DNA from: Phycisphaerales bacterium
Lineage (GTDB): Bacteria > Planctomycetota > Phycisphaerae > Phycisphaerales > SM1A02
DNA length: 64,000 nucleotides
Assembly: GCA_009691705.1 (NCBI GenBank)
Contig: SIAR01000003.1
Coordinates: 1-64,000, forward strand
Direction: 5' to 3'
The position numbers and the translations under genes are program-made. The notes under the pieces were generated by a model. That model had not been told where the DNA came from and searched no databases. It saw only the letters and a list, made by a program, of their open reading frames with translations. Below are positions 53,105-62,222 of this stretch, one piece after another (positions within the stretch are counted from its first letter, which is position 1; each line of letters opens with the position of its first letter).

Positions 53105-54152
53105 TCGTTGGCAGCATCGCGCCCGCTGCGGGATTCAGCGAGATAAGTGCCCTGCGAATTTTCTCGAGCGCCTTGTTCTGGATCTGGCGCACCCGTTCTT
53201 TCGTGACACCCACCATGGCTCCAACTTGCTCAAGCGTCATCGGTGCGGCGTGGAGTGGGCGGTCGAGACCGTAACGATGAAAGATTACGGTCCGTTCAAG
53301 TTCTGAGAGTCCCGCCCGATTCGAATCGAAGAGTTCCTTGACCTCAGCAACGTCTTCTGTCTCGCGGGTCGCTCGCACTGCGGCAACGTGATCCGCGCGC
53401 TGAAGCGCGGGGTCGAACTCGACAGGAAAGTGTTTGCGATACTTCTGCGTCTTGAGTCCCAGCCGGCTGTACGCCTTTAGAATCGCACGGCACGCGTAAG
53501 TTGAAAACTTGAATCCGCGGCTGAAATCGAATTTGTCGACCGAGCGCATAAGTGCCATATTGCCCTCGCTCAGCAGATCGCCAAAGTCCAAGTCGGCCGA
53601 GCGAACTCGCTTGGCCATCGCGAGGACAAGCGCGAGATTTGTTTCGGCAAGTTGGCGGCGCACACTCTCGCTCACATCGTGCCAGTGCAGAATCACCCGA
53701 GCACGGTCGGCGGTCCAGCCTGCACTGTTTGCCTCCACTTGCAAACGGGCCAGGCAAAAGCGTGCGTAGTTCAATTGCGCGAATAGCACGCGTTCTTGTG
53801 CCGCGGTGAGCACGACTGACTTTGGCGGGCGCGTCATCGTGGTGGACGTCGTTCGAGTGCGACGCTCGTCAAGGAGGGGGGCGTACCAGTTCGTGTCGGG
53901 TTTCGCGATCGCTAGGGGCTGATCGAGAATTCGACGTTGTGCCCCGGCGCGATGAAAGTCTGCGTTGTCTATGAACTTGACGACCTCGACCTGGAGCGAC
54001 TCGATGGTCCGACGCTGCATCGGAGTGAAACTCCCAGGCGGCATTCGGGTCGCCCCGAAACTGATCGAGTCGGCAGAGCGCCGCACGTTGAGTTTGGAAG
54101 ATTCAAAGTGCTCGAGCGAGTCCGTTCGGATATTTTTCTCTGAGTGGGTCAT
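53085..54152 (-). CDS. Sigma-70 family RNA polymerase sigma factor (group 2/3-like)
   Basis: 355 residues. Region 2: LAETNLALVLAMAKRV, DLDFGDLLSEGNMALMRSVDKFD, then GFKFSTYACRAILKA, which contains the core-binding and -10-recognition helices. Region 4: LSELERTVIFHRYGL and MTLEQVGAMVGVTKERVRQIQ, with ERVRQI the -35-recognition helix. Region 3 is short (YRKHFPVEFDP). The first about 110 residues are not a recognised sigma region 1.1; they include a basic, Thr-rich patch (RRTRTTSTTMTRPPKS). Not the housekeeping RpoD by size. Two 12-bp direct repeats lie 45-70 bases upstream and may be its operator. Confidence 0.88.
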   Translation of the reverse strand: MTHSEKNIRTDSLEHFESSKLNVRRSADSISFGATRMPPGSFTPMQRRTIESLQVEVVKFIDNADFHRAGAQRRILDQPLAIAKPDTNWYAPLLDERRTRTTSTTMTRPPKSVVLTAAQERVLFAQLNYARFCLARLQVEANSAGWTADRARVILHWHDVSESVRRQLAETNLALVLAMAKRVRSADLDFGDLLSEGNMALMRSVDKFDFSRGFKFSTYACRAILKAYSRLGLKTQKYRKHFPVEFDPALQRADHVAAVRATRETEDVAEVKELFDSNRAGLSELERTVIFHRYGLDRPLHAAPMTLEQVGAMVGVTKERVRQIQNKALEKIRRALISLNPAAGAMLPTISGTPN

Positions 54153-54196
54153 AGGTCAATTTCCAGCGAACAACTGCTCAACACACCCACGACTCG

Positions 54197-54221
54197 TAAA
54201 CGCGTCTGCTAAACGCGTCTG
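54197..54221. repeat. Two 12-bp direct repeats upstream of the sigma factor gene
   Basis: taaacgcgtctg at 54197-54208 and again at 54210-54221, one base between them, each containing the palindrome ACGCGT. Located 45-70 bp before the sigma factor start in a 202-bp gap otherwise without a gene. Suits a dimeric regulator with a 13-bp period; unproven. Confidence 0.5.
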
Positions 54222-54280
54222 TCCATACGCACGACTTCGGTGGGACGTTCGAAGAAATCAGAGCAATCTTGATGCCAAAC

Positions 54281-54317
54281 GAAAACCCCCGCGCACCGAG
54301 TGACTGGGCGAGGGCGA
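54281..54317 (-). terminator. Possible weak terminator downstream of ndk
   Basis: On the minus strand a GC-rich imperfect stem (about 54307-54316 with 54285-54293, at least one mismatch) is followed by TTTTCG. Placed about 40-70 bases after the ndk stop. Confidence 0.35.
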
Positions 54318-54354
54318 AACATCGAAAAAGTTGGCAAAAAGGCCGTGCGAGCCG

Positions 54355-54825
54355 TTATTCGACTTTGCCGCCACTGGTGTCGTACACCCACGCATCTGCC
54401 GCACGCGTGTACGAAAGCACTTCGCCACTGCCAAAAAATAGCGCGAGCTCACGGGTGGCAGCTTCGGGGCTGTCAGAACCGTGGACGAGATTGAATGAGT
54501 TTGAGATGCCGAAGTCGCCGCGGATCGTTCCGGCGGCAGCCTTCGATCCAAACGTCGCACCCATGAGGTTGCGGCAAACCGCAATCGCGCCAACGCCTCG
54601 CAGCGCCAGAACCACCACAGGTTCACTTGTCATGAATCGAACCAGTCCTGCGTAAAAGGGCTTGGAAGCGTGATCCTTGTAATGCTCGGCGGCAAGAGCA
54701 TCAGCGATCTTGGTCAACTTCATCCCGACCACTTGCAATCCCTTTTGTTCGAACCGGGCAGTGATTGCGCCGATGAGTCCCCGTTGAACTGCATCTGGCT
54801 TGAGAATGATGAGGGTGGTTTCCAT
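54355..54825 (-). CDS. ndk: Nucleoside diphosphate kinase
   Basis: 156 residues from ATG 54825, with AAGGAAA about 6 bases upstream. TTLIILKPDAVQRGL (Lys in the ATP site), RNLMGATFGSKA, GTIRGDFG, and NSFNLVHGSDSPEAATRE with the phosphorylated His are intact. Equilibrates NTP pools by ping-pong phosphate transfer. A TACTAT box about 30-40 bases upstream gives an ordinary leader, unlike many genes here. Divergent from the topoisomerase VI genes. Confidence 0.95.
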   Translation of the reverse strand: METTLIILKPDAVQRGLIGAITARFEQKGLQVVGMKLTKIADALAAEHYKDHASKPFYAGLVRFMTSEPVVVLALRGVGAIAVCRNLMGATFGSKAAAGTIRGDFGISNSFNLVHGSDSPEAATRELALFFGSGEVLSYTRAADAWVYDTSGGKVE

Positions 54826-54918
54826 ATGTTTCCTTTGAGAGATGTGAAAGTTGAGGGGAGGGATAGTACAGATCTGCGAGCGTTTGGTGCACGGCGCGAG
54901 GATCATGCGATGTTCGAG

Positions 54919-54924
54919 TAGGAT
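54919..54924 (+). promoter_or_regulatory. -10-like box of the topoisomerase VI operon
   Basis: TAGGAT ends 10 bases before the ATG at 54935; the predicted leader is about 3-4 bases. Confidence 0.35.
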
Positions 54925-54934
54925 TTATCGCGGC

Positions 54935-56755
54935 ATGGAAGCCCCCAACAAAACTGCATCCAAGAAGACATCTCCGCGGAGACAAGGCGCGACCGCTGAG
55001 GAGATGTCTGACCAACAGCGTGAAATCTCGGTCAGCGAGTTCTTCGCGAAAAACCGCCATCTCCTGGGATTCGACAACCCGCGCAAGGCGCTCTTGACTG
55101 CCGTGAAAGAGGCGGTCGACAACGCGCTTGACGCGTGTGAAGAGGCGTGCATCCTTCCAGACATTCACATCGAGTTGCTTCAGAGATCTGAAACGCGCTT
55201 CAAGGTCACCGTGCGCGACAATGGCCCCGGCATCGTTCGCAAGCAGATCGAAAATATTTTTGGACGGCTGCTCTACGGCTCGAAGTTTCATCGTCTGAAG
55301 ATGAGTCGGGGCCAGCAGGGAATCGGCATTTCTGCAGCGGGCATGTACGGGCTCATGACGACGGGTCAGCCCGTGCTGATCATCTCAAAGACGCACAAGA
55401 AAAAACCAGCGGTTGAAGTCTTGCTCAAGATGGACACCTCGAAGAATCGCGCCGACGTTGTGAGCGAAACAGAGCATCCTGAAGATGATGGACTTTTTCA
55501 GGATGGTCACGGAACACAAGTTTCGATCGAGCTTGAGGGTCGCTACCAAACCGGACGACAGTCGGTTGATGAATATCTCGATCAAACCGCCATTGCCAAT
55601 CCTCATGCGCGCTTCACATTTGTGACTCCGACTAATGAGACCATTGAGTTCAACCGAGGAACGAATGAACTTCCTCCGGAAGCGAAAGAGATCTTGCCCC
55701 ATCCAAGAGGGATCGAACTGGGCACGCTCATTCAGATGATCGAGCGCACCGACCGTTCCCAGATCGGATCATTTTTGCAGGAAGAGTTTTCGCGGGTGTC
55801 GTCAGCGGTTGCGAAGGAGATCTGTGAAAGGGCGGGAATCACGAATCGCACCTGGGTGAAGGCGATCGGGCACAAAGAAGCCGAGGCGATCTACAAGGCA
55901 ATTCAAGAGGTTCGCATCACGGCGCCTCAAACCGATTGCCTCGTGCCTATCGGTACAAAGGCCCTTCTCTCGGGACTGCTCAAAGAGGTCAAGGCAGAGT
56001 TTTTCACAGCGTGCACGCGTCCCGCGGATGTCTACCGGGGCAACCCGTTCTTGATCGAAGTCGGTCTTGCATTTGGAGGGGAACTTCCAAAGGATGAACT
56101 CATCCGTGTGATTCGATTCGCCAATCGTGTGCCACTGCTCTACCAGCAGGCGGCGTGTGCCTCGTTCAAGGCAGTGCTCGAAACGAGTTGGAAGAACTAC
56201 GGCGTCTCGCAATCGCGCGGATCGCTGCCCGATGGTCCCATCGTCGTCATGGTGCACATGGCGAGTGTGTGGGTTCCATTCACGAGCGAATCGAAAGAGG
56301 CTATCGCTGACTACGACGAGATCAGAAAGGAGATGAAGCTCGCCCTGCAAGAGGTGGGGCGCAAACTTGGCATGTACGTGCGCCGCCGGCAGCGCATGCG
56401 AAACGAAGGCGAGCGGCGAAGCATCTTTGAGCGGTACATCGGCGAAATCTCGCAAGCAACTGAGGCAATTACAGGTACCCCGGCGCAGCGGATCTACGAC
56501 GCTCTGCTGCGGGTCGCCCAGAGAAAAACTGAAGAGGCTGATGCGGTGCTCAACGACGAAGGCAAACGTGTCAAAGACTCCGATCCCTTCAGAAAGGATG
56601 AGTCGGTCGTGATTCTCGCGGCGCGCACTCCAGCTGCGCCGATTGAAGATTCTGCGAGCGACACAGAAGAAGTAACCCAATCCCCATCGGCAGGGACACT
56701 CTTCGGAGAGGATGAGTCTCTCTCGAAAGCATCCAAGGGTCGCAAGAAGAAATAA
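54935..56755 (+). CDS. top6B: DNA topoisomerase VI subunit B
   Basis: 606 residues from ATG 54935. GHKL ATPase: N-box EAVDNALDACEEA, G1 DNGPGI, and the lid GQQGIGISAAGMYG. The sequence continues through a helix-two-turn-helix-type region (EICERAGITNRTWVKAIGHKEAEAI) and a transducer domain with the switch lysine region (VVMVHMASVWVPFTSESKEAI). The C-terminus is short, charged and Lys-rich. Type IIB topoisomerases are characteristic of archaea and plants and scattered in bacteria. Overlap-free, 11 bases before subunit A, so the heterotetramer is co-expressed. Confidence 0.95.
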   Translation: MEAPNKTASKKTSPRRQGATAEEMSDQQREISVSEFFAKNRHLLGFDNPRKALLTAVKEAVDNALDACEEACILPDIHIELLQRSETRFKVTVRDNGPGIVRKQIENIFGRLLYGSKFHRLKMSRGQQGIGISAAGMYGLMTTGQPVLIISKTHKKKPAVEVLLKMDTSKNRADVVSETEHPEDDGLFQDGHGTQVSIELEGRYQTGRQSVDEYLDQTAIANPHARFTFVTPTNETIEFNRGTNELPPEAKEILPHPRGIELGTLIQMIERTDRSQIGSFLQEEFSRVSSAVAKEICERAGITNRTWVKAIGHKEAEAIYKAIQEVRITAPQTDCLVPIGTKALLSGLLKEVKAEFFTACTRPADVYRGNPFLIEVGLAFGGELPKDELIRVIRFANRVPLLYQQAACASFKAVLETSWKNYGVSQSRGSLPDGPIVVMVHMASVWVPFTSESKEAIADYDEIRKEMKLALQEVGRKLGMYVRRRQRMRNEGERRSIFERYIGEISQATEAITGTPAQRIYDALLRVAQRKTEEADAVLNDEGKRVKDSDPFRKDESVVILAARTPAAPIEDSASDTEEVTQSPSAGTLFGEDESLSKASKGRKKK

Positions 56756-56766
56756 GGATCCCACCC

Positions 56767-57942
56767 ATGGCAAAGAAGTCCATCCGAGAAGAGTCATCAA
56801 CGGCGAGCGAGGCCGCGCGGGCGCGTGAGAGTCGCATGATGGGTAGCCAAGGGACGCGCGACAAAACGCTTGCCAAGATCGGCGAGTTGGGCAAATCGGT
56901 TGCGAAATCTGCGCTCGCAGAGTCCGATCCATTTGTCGACGTACCGACGCGCACGATGTCGAATACCACGTACAACGAGACGCGCCGACTCCTGCAAATG
57001 GGTGACGCAACACTGCGGCGCAATCTCTTCAATACTGGTCAAGCGCGCAAGTTCATGCAAACTGTCTTGCTCTCGAAGGGTTGCAAAGATCTTCTTGAAG
57101 CGAAGAAAACCCTCAGTTTGCGCGGTATGTATTACAAGAGCCTGCACACGATTGCGGGCACAAAGGAGAAGACATTTGACGACCAAGAAGAGTCGGATGG
57201 CATTCTCGAAGACATCGAAGTTGCACTCGCGACACTGCGCGAAAACTTGCACCTCTTCGCGAAGAAGCGCGGAACGATGGTGGGCAACATCACCGTCGTC
57301 GACAATGGCGATCCAATCGACTGTCGACGGATGGGAACTGGCGGGTATGCGATCCCCTCGATTTGTGAACCATCTGTAGTGCAGTTTGGAAAGTGCGAAG
57401 CGAAGTTTGTGTTGCATGTTGAAAAGGACACCGTCTGGAGTCGCTTCAACGAGGATCGTTTTTGGGAGAAGCACAACTGCATATTGACCGAGGGCAGCGG
57501 TCAACCGCCACGCGGCGTGCGTCGATTGCTCTACCGACTGAACAAGGAACTGGGACTCCCCGTCTACTGTTTGCTCGATTGCGATCCGTGGGGGCACTAC
57601 ATCTACTCAGTGATCAAACAAGGTTCGATCAATCTCGCCTTCGAGAGCGAACGCATGGCGATTCCAGATGCAAAGTATCTCGGCATCCGCTCGGCAGACT
57701 TTCTGCGGTGCGGTCTCTCGGATGATGTCAAAATCGCCCTGAACGATCGCGATATCGAGCGGGCGAAGCAGATCGCCGAGTATCCGTGGTTCATCAAGAA
57801 GAAGCACTGGCAGAAAGAGATTCAGTTGATGGTCAAGAACGGATTCAAGATGGAAGTTGAATCGCTCATCACCAAAGACATTTCGTACGTGACTGAGGTG
57901 TACGTGCCCGAACGTATGAAGGCGAAGGATTGGATCGACTGA
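56767..57942 (+). CDS. top6A: DNA topoisomerase VI subunit A (Spo11-like)
   Basis: 391 residues. The catalytic winged-helix domain has SLRGMYYKSLH, with the DNA-cleaving Tyr in the RxxYY motif. The Toprim part shows NCILTEGSGQPP (acidic residue) and LLDCDPWGHYIYS (DxD), followed by AIPDAKYLGI. All catalytic residues of the Spo11/Top6A family are present. An N-terminal extension of about 60 residues is basic and Ser-rich. With subunit B it passes one duplex through another and relaxes or decatenates DNA. It could supplement gyrase; no other topoisomerase is in the window. Confidence 0.95.
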   Translation: MAKKSIREESSTASEAARARESRMMGSQGTRDKTLAKIGELGKSVAKSALAESDPFVDVPTRTMSNTTYNETRRLLQMGDATLRRNLFNTGQARKFMQTVLLSKGCKDLLEAKKTLSLRGMYYKSLHTIAGTKEKTFDDQEESDGILEDIEVALATLRENLHLFAKKRGTMVGNITVVDNGDPIDCRRMGTGGYAIPSICEPSVVQFGKCEAKFVLHVEKDTVWSRFNEDRFWEKHNCILTEGSGQPPRGVRRLLYRLNKELGLPVYCLLDCDPWGHYIYSVIKQGSINLAFESERMAIPDAKYLGIRSADFLRCGLSDDVKIALNDRDIERAKQIAEYPWFIKKKHWQKEIQLMVKNGFKMEVESLITKDISYVTEVYVPERMKAKDWID

Positions 57943-57964
57943 AATCGCACGCGGGCCGCGATCA

Positions 57965-58831
57965 TCACGACTGAGATTTGCTGTGACCCTGCGGAAGCAA
58001 GACCAAGAAGTCGCTTCCCTTGCCCATTTCGCTGAAAACGAGAATCGTCCCGCCATGTTCTTCGACGATTCTGCGAGTAACGGCGAGACCGAGTCCGCTG
58101 CCGCTCTTTCTGCTTGAAATGTAGGGGCGGAAGATCGCTTCACGTTCGGTAGCGGCGATGCCAGGGCCAGTGTCGATGACATGGATGGCAACCTCAGGGG
58201 TCGATGTCTCGGTGTTCATCCTGTTCTCGACCCTCAGAATGAGTTCGCGGCGGGCGGGCGGGGGAGTTGCCTCCATCGCCTGAATCGAGTTGAGCATGAG
58301 GTTCAGAATCGCCTGCTTCAGAAGTCCTGCATCAACCTCCGCGTACACCGCAACTGCTGGCAGATCGGTGCGTAGGAGCACTCCGGCGAGCTCGGATTGT
58401 GGGTGCACGAAGTCACTGAGTTCTTCGATCAACTCGCGCACATCACGTTTCTCACGGTCGAGGTGCACCCGACCGGCGTAGCGCAAAAAGTCTTCGAGAA
58501 TGTCCTTGAGTCGACTTGTCTCACGCGCAAGCGAATCGACGCGGCGCGTCAGTCGGGTCGATTCTTCTTCTGGGAGCGGCGCGTCGAGAATCCCTTCGCG
58601 CAGGAGCTGCGCGTTGAGCACCACGCTCGAGAGCGGATTCTTGATCTCGTGGGCGAGCCCGCTTGTCATTGCTCCAAGTTCGGCAAGTCGTTCGGCATTG
58701 GCGGCGCGTCGTTCTGCTGCCTGCGCACGCCTGTTTCGTCGATGGGAAACAACCAGCAAGAGAATCGCTCCCAGGGCACTCCCAAGCGCAATGCCGACAA
58801 ACAAGCCCGAGATGAATGGGGTAGGAATCAC
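57965..58831 (-). CDS. Sensor histidine kinase with minimal membrane anchor
   Basis: 288 residues from GTG 58831. One N-terminal hydrophobic segment (FISGLFVGIALGSALGAILLLVV), no periplasmic sensor, then the dimerisation domain with phospho-acceptor GLAHEIKNPLSS, N-box NLMLNSIQAM, G1 IDTGPGIA and G2 SGSGLGLAV. NtrB-like catalytic core. No response regulator or second gene is next to it, so it is an orphan kinase. The signal may be sensed in the membrane or by partner proteins. Converges with the top6 operon. Confidence 0.88.
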   Translation of the reverse strand: MIPTPFISGLFVGIALGSALGAILLLVVSHRRNRRAQAAERRAANAERLAELGAMTSGLAHEIKNPLSSVVLNAQLLREGILDAPLPEEESTRLTRRVDSLARETSRLKDILEDFLRYAGRVHLDREKRDVRELIEELSDFVHPQSELAGVLLRTDLPAVAVYAEVDAGLLKQAILNLMLNSIQAMEATPPPARRELILRVENRMNTETSTPEVAIHVIDTGPGIAATEREAIFRPYISSRKSGSGLGLAVTRRIVEEHGGTILVFSEMGKGSDFLVLLPQGHSKSQS

Positions 58832-58864
58832 GATTGGGACAATCGCCCCAGAGAAAACTTGCGC

Positions 58865-59119
58865 TTATGTGGCAGAAGCGGTCGTTCGAGCAAACGCCTT
58901 CGCATGAGTTGCAGCCCAACCCTTGGCACCGCTTTGCGCGCTATAGGTCACCTTCTCGCCATCCCGCAAAGTTCGAAACCCTTGCTCCTGGTCGATCACG
59001 CTGAAGTGCACAAAAATATCTTGCCCCTGAGGACCGACGATGAATCCAAATCCCTTTCGAGCATCAAACCACTTGATGACACCGTCGGTATTTAGAATTG
59101 TTTCTTCATTTTCAGCCAT
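58865..59119 (-). CDS. Cold-shock domain protein
   Basis: 84 residues from ATG 59119, preceded by GGAGG 6 bases away, one of the best ribosome sites in the window. GVIKWFDARKGFGFI contains the RNA-binding RNP1 and DIFVHFSVI the RNP2. Binds single-stranded nucleic acid and melts RNA structure. The C-terminal 20 residues are Ala/Thr-rich. A TAGAGT box at 59204-59209 on the minus strand would give a leader of about 78 bases, in line with long cold-shock leaders, but this is tentative. Confidence 0.93.
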   Translation of the reverse strand: MAENEETILNTDGVIKWFDARKGFGFIVGPQGQDIFVHFSVIDQEQGFRTLRDGEKVTYSAQSGAKGWAATHAKAFARTTASAT

Positions 59120-59275
59120 TCGAAACCTCCACGGATCGAGAACCCACACCAGACGAACCGAACCAAGCAAATACTCCCGCGTTGTGCACGATCAGTAGTG
59201 ACAACTCTAGGGCATTCTGCCTCCAAAATCGGCATTGTGCAAGGCAAACCGTCAAAAGAATGGGCAAATGCAAAG

Positions 59276-59310
59276 AAAAAAGGCACGATGCCAAAGTGAC
59301 ATCGTGCCTT
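59276..59310 (-). terminator. Rho-independent terminator of pnp
   Basis: Perfect 11-bp stem (59280-59290 paired with 59300-59310, arm aaggcacgatg) with a 9-base loop. On the minus strand it is followed by a T-run. Starts 31 bases after the pnp stop. Confidence 0.9.
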
Positions 59311-59340
59311 GAAGCTCACAAACTGATAGTGGGTCAGAGA

Positions 59341-61608
59341 TTACCGTCGGCCGCGTCCACCGCCACCGCCATGCCCGCCACGACCTCGGTCGCCTCGGTC
59401 ATCTCGGCGACCATCACCTTCGCCGGAGGGTTCACCACCCTCAGCGCCCACCATGGCTGGATCTGGTGCCTCAAGCAGTGCCTTGCGGCTCAGTTTGATG
59501 CGTCCAGTGTCATCGACGTTGATGACCTTAACTCGCACAATATCTCCGATCTTCACAACTTCGGTGACATTGCGCACGAAGCCGTGGGCGAGTTCGCTCA
59601 CGTGCACCATGCCGTCAGTTCCTGGGGCCAATTCGACGAATGCGCCGAACTCTTTGATAGAAACGACGCGACCCTCATAGATCGTGCCGACTTTGATCTC
59701 AGCTCCAAGCGCTTCGATTTCGGCGCGCGCCTGAGCGGCCGACGCTGCATCGCTGCATGCGATGAAGACGGTGCCGTCCTCTTCGATGTCGATTTGCGCA
59801 CCGGTGCGTTCTTGAATGCTGCGAATCATCTTGCCGCCGGGTCCGATGACCTTTCCGATCTTCTCTGGATCGATCTTGACGATGGTGATGCGCGGCGCAA
59901 TCGGTGAGATGTCTTCGCGTGGCTTGGCGAGCACCTTCTCCATCTCGTCGATGAGATAAAGGCGACCTTCTTTGGCCTGCACGAAGATCGAAGTGATTTC
60001 ATCGATGAGCAGTCCGCGTGCCTTTAGATCGAGCTGGATTCCAGTGATTCCGTCGCGTGTTCCCGAGACCTTGAAGTCCATCTCGCCGAAGAAATCTTCT
60101 TCACCGATGATGTCTGTGACGTGGGTCACGCGACCATCTGCGCTCGTGAATCGTCCGACCGAGATGCCTGCGCAGGTCGCCTTGATAGGCACGCCAGCGT
60201 CCATGAGCGCCAAGCAACCGCCGCAGACGCTCGCCATACTCGACGACCCGTTGCTCTCGGTAATTTCACTCGTGAGTCGAACGGTGTACGGGAAATCTTC
60301 TGGGCTTGGCAGGATCGCAAGCAACGAACGCTCAGCAAGCGCGCCATGCCCGATTTCGCGCCGGCCAGGACCAGTGATTCGACCTGCTTCACCCGTGCAG
60401 AATGGAGGGAAGTAATAGTGCAGATAGAACTTCTTGGCGTACTCGGGAAGCAGTCCGTCGACGATCTGTTCATCCTTGGTTGTGCCAAGAGTGCAGGTGA
60501 CGATCGACTGCGTTTCTCCGCGCTGAAAGAATGCCGAACCGTGTGTGCGGGGCAGAAGAGCGACGCTCATGTCGAGCGCGCGAATCTGTCGCAGTGGTCG
60601 ACCATCCGCTCGAACACCCTTTTCGGCGACGAGATAATGAGTGATCTTCTTCTCAAGAATGCGCAGGCACTCTTTCGCCTCGCGGGCGCGACGCTCAGCG
60701 GCAACGTGATCGGTGTAACTGAGTCCTGCGGGAATCTGAAAGCACGAATCAATCGTCCACTTCTTGACGCGATCAACTTCGGTGTTTCGGGCGTGCTTGC
60801 CGTGAATCTGGCGCGCCGCGAGCAGCGGCTCATATGCCTTCTCTTTCACGGTTGCCATCACTTCAGCGGATGGACTGGTCGACTCACCAGCCCGTTTCGC
60901 CGGGGCACCCGACTTCGCGTGCAGTTCATTGATCAGCGCGAGAATCGGCTTGATGCCTTGCTCGACGCCGAAGTTGATTGCCGCGACCATGTCTGCTTCT
61001 GAGATTTCTGCAGCGCCGACTTCAATCATGTTGATGCCGTCGGAGTGACCCGATAGCACGAGATCGAGATCGCTGAATTCCATCTGCGCCTGGGTTGGAT
61101 TAATGACGAAGTGCGGTTGGTCATCGATAAAGATGCGCCCAACGCGCACGGTCGCAACGGGACCATTGAACGGCGCATCAGAGAGATGCAGTGCGGCGGA
61201 CGCTGCCGAGCATGCGAGCACGTCTGAATCGTTCTGCCCGTCGTGCGAGAGCACGAGTACCTGCAGTTGCACTTCGTCGACGAATCCCTCTGGAAAGAGT
61301 GGACGAATCGGGCGATCCATCATTCTCATCGTGAGGATCTCTTTCTCGCTAGGTGGACCTTCCTTCTTGCGGAAACCACCCGGATACTTGCCAGCAGCAG
61401 GTGCCTTTTCGCGGTAGTCGCAGGTCAGAGGAAAGAAGTCGATGCCTGCGCGCGGATTGGCACGCACCGCAGTTGCGAGAAGAACGGTTTCGCCGAATGT
61501 CGCGAGAACCGCGCCTCCAGCTAGCTTGGCGATTTTTCCTGTTTCGAGTCGGAGGATTCGTCCGCCGATCTCTTTTTCAACCGAAACGTGTGGTCGGTTT
61601 GTCATCAT
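59341..61608 (-). CDS. pnp: Polyribonucleotide nucleotidyltransferase (PNPase)
   Basis: 755 residues. Phosphorolytic 3' to 5' exoribonuclease of the degradosome. Two RNase PH domains (the second active, with TSEITESNGSSSMASVCGG and MDFKVSGTRDGITGIQLD), an all-alpha linker, a KH domain (IGKVIGPGGKMIRSIQERTG) and an S1 domain (EGRVVSIKEFGAFVELAPGTDGMVHVSEL). The tail is Gly/Arg/Asp-rich with RGG-like units. ATG 61605 is next to 61608. It follows rpsO after a hairpin, the classic rpsO-pnp order. Confidence 0.97.
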   Translation of the reverse strand: MMTNRPHVSVEKEIGGRILRLETGKIAKLAGGAVLATFGETVLLATAVRANPRAGIDFFPLTCDYREKAPAAGKYPGGFRKKEGPPSEKEILTMRMMDRPIRPLFPEGFVDEVQLQVLVLSHDGQNDSDVLACSAASAALHLSDAPFNGPVATVRVGRIFIDDQPHFVINPTQAQMEFSDLDLVLSGHSDGINMIEVGAAEISEADMVAAINFGVEQGIKPILALINELHAKSGAPAKRAGESTSPSAEVMATVKEKAYEPLLAARQIHGKHARNTEVDRVKKWTIDSCFQIPAGLSYTDHVAAERRAREAKECLRILEKKITHYLVAEKGVRADGRPLRQIRALDMSVALLPRTHGSAFFQRGETQSIVTCTLGTTKDEQIVDGLLPEYAKKFYLHYYFPPFCTGEAGRITGPGRREIGHGALAERSLLAILPSPEDFPYTVRLTSEITESNGSSSMASVCGGCLALMDAGVPIKATCAGISVGRFTSADGRVTHVTDIIGEEDFFGEMDFKVSGTRDGITGIQLDLKARGLLIDEITSIFVQAKEGRLYLIDEMEKVLAKPREDISPIAPRITIVKIDPEKIGKVIGPGGKMIRSIQERTGAQIDIEEDGTVFIACSDAASAAQARAEIEALGAEIKVGTIYEGRVVSIKEFGAFVELAPGTDGMVHVSELAHGFVRNVTEVVKIGDIVRVKVINVDDTGRIKLSRKALLEAPDPAMVGAEGGEPSGEGDGRRDDRGDRGRGGHGGGGGRGRR

Positions 61609-61665
61609 GATGCCTTTCTAAACGAGGTGTGAGCGTCGCAGTCAAAGTGTTCGAGATGCGACATG

Positions 61666-61733
61666 AAAAACCCCACCGAGGGCAGAGGCCGAGTCGCACA
61701 AAGTGCGTTGCGAATTGGCGACTGCCCCCTCGG
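61666..61733 (-). terminator. rpsO-pnp intergenic hairpin (attenuator or terminator)
   Basis: On the minus strand CCGAGGGGGCAG (61733-61722) can pair with CTGCCCTCGG (61685-61676), with inner complementarity GTCGC/GCGAC, followed by TGGGG and TTTTT. In E. coli the equivalent site both terminates and is cut by RNase III or bound for autocontrol; here the structure is seen and the role inferred. Confidence 0.7.
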
Positions 61734-61745
61734 GGCAGAGATGGA

Positions 61746-62012
61746 TTACTTGCGTAATCCGAGTTTCTTGATGAGAGCGGCGTAGCACTCTCGGCGGGTA
61801 TCGGCGAGATAACGCAAGAGTCTGTTTCGCTTACTCACCATGAGTAGAAGTCCACGCCGTCCGGCATGGTCCTTCTTGTGTTCCTTGAAGTGTCCCTGGA
61901 GTGAGTTGATGCGTTCGGTGAGTACTGCAATCTGAACTTCGGTTGATCCGCAGTCAGTTGCGTGGGCGCGGTTTGCCGCGATCACTGTTTGCTTGGCTTG
62001 TGTTGAAATCAT
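61746..62012 (-). CDS. rpsO: 30S ribosomal protein S15
   Basis: 88 residues from ATG 62012, with AGAAGGA 5 bases upstream. [33 protein letters not shown] and the C-terminal LLRYL are universal S15 segments. Binds 16S rRNA early in assembly. An upstream extension to 62051 is not family-like. Convergent neighbours are absent; the next plus-strand gene begins 210 bases away, and the gap holds only its promoter box. Confidence 0.96.
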   Translation of the reverse strand: MISTQAKQTVIAANRAHATDCGSTEVQIAVLTERINSLQGHFKEHKKDHAGRRGLLLMVSKRNRLLRYLADTRRECYAALIKKLGLRK

Positions 62013-62210
62013 TATGTTCCTTCTGCGTATCCTGGCGTGATCGTTCGTCACGAACGAGCGTGTTCGATCGGTGAATTTGAGTCCCGAAGGCTACCAATCT
62101 GCCCCAACTCGGTCAACAACCTGTTCGATACGCAGTGTGGGGCGTTGCCAGATAACCGCAAATCTGCTCCCGTGACCCTTCGTCCCCGCGAGAAGAACCC
62201 AAATGCGATC

Positions 62211-62216
62211 TATCCT
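62211..62216 (+). promoter_or_regulatory. -10 box of the carboxylase gene (leaderless)
   Basis: TATCCT ends exactly 6 bases before the ATG at 62223. Supports this start over the open frame that extends back to 62037. Confidence 0.5.
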
Positions 62217-62222
62217 CGAGGG

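Noticed and set aside
62037..62222. Upstream extension of the carboxylase frame
   Set aside because: Family N-termini begin near ATG 62223 and a -10 box lies inside the extension.
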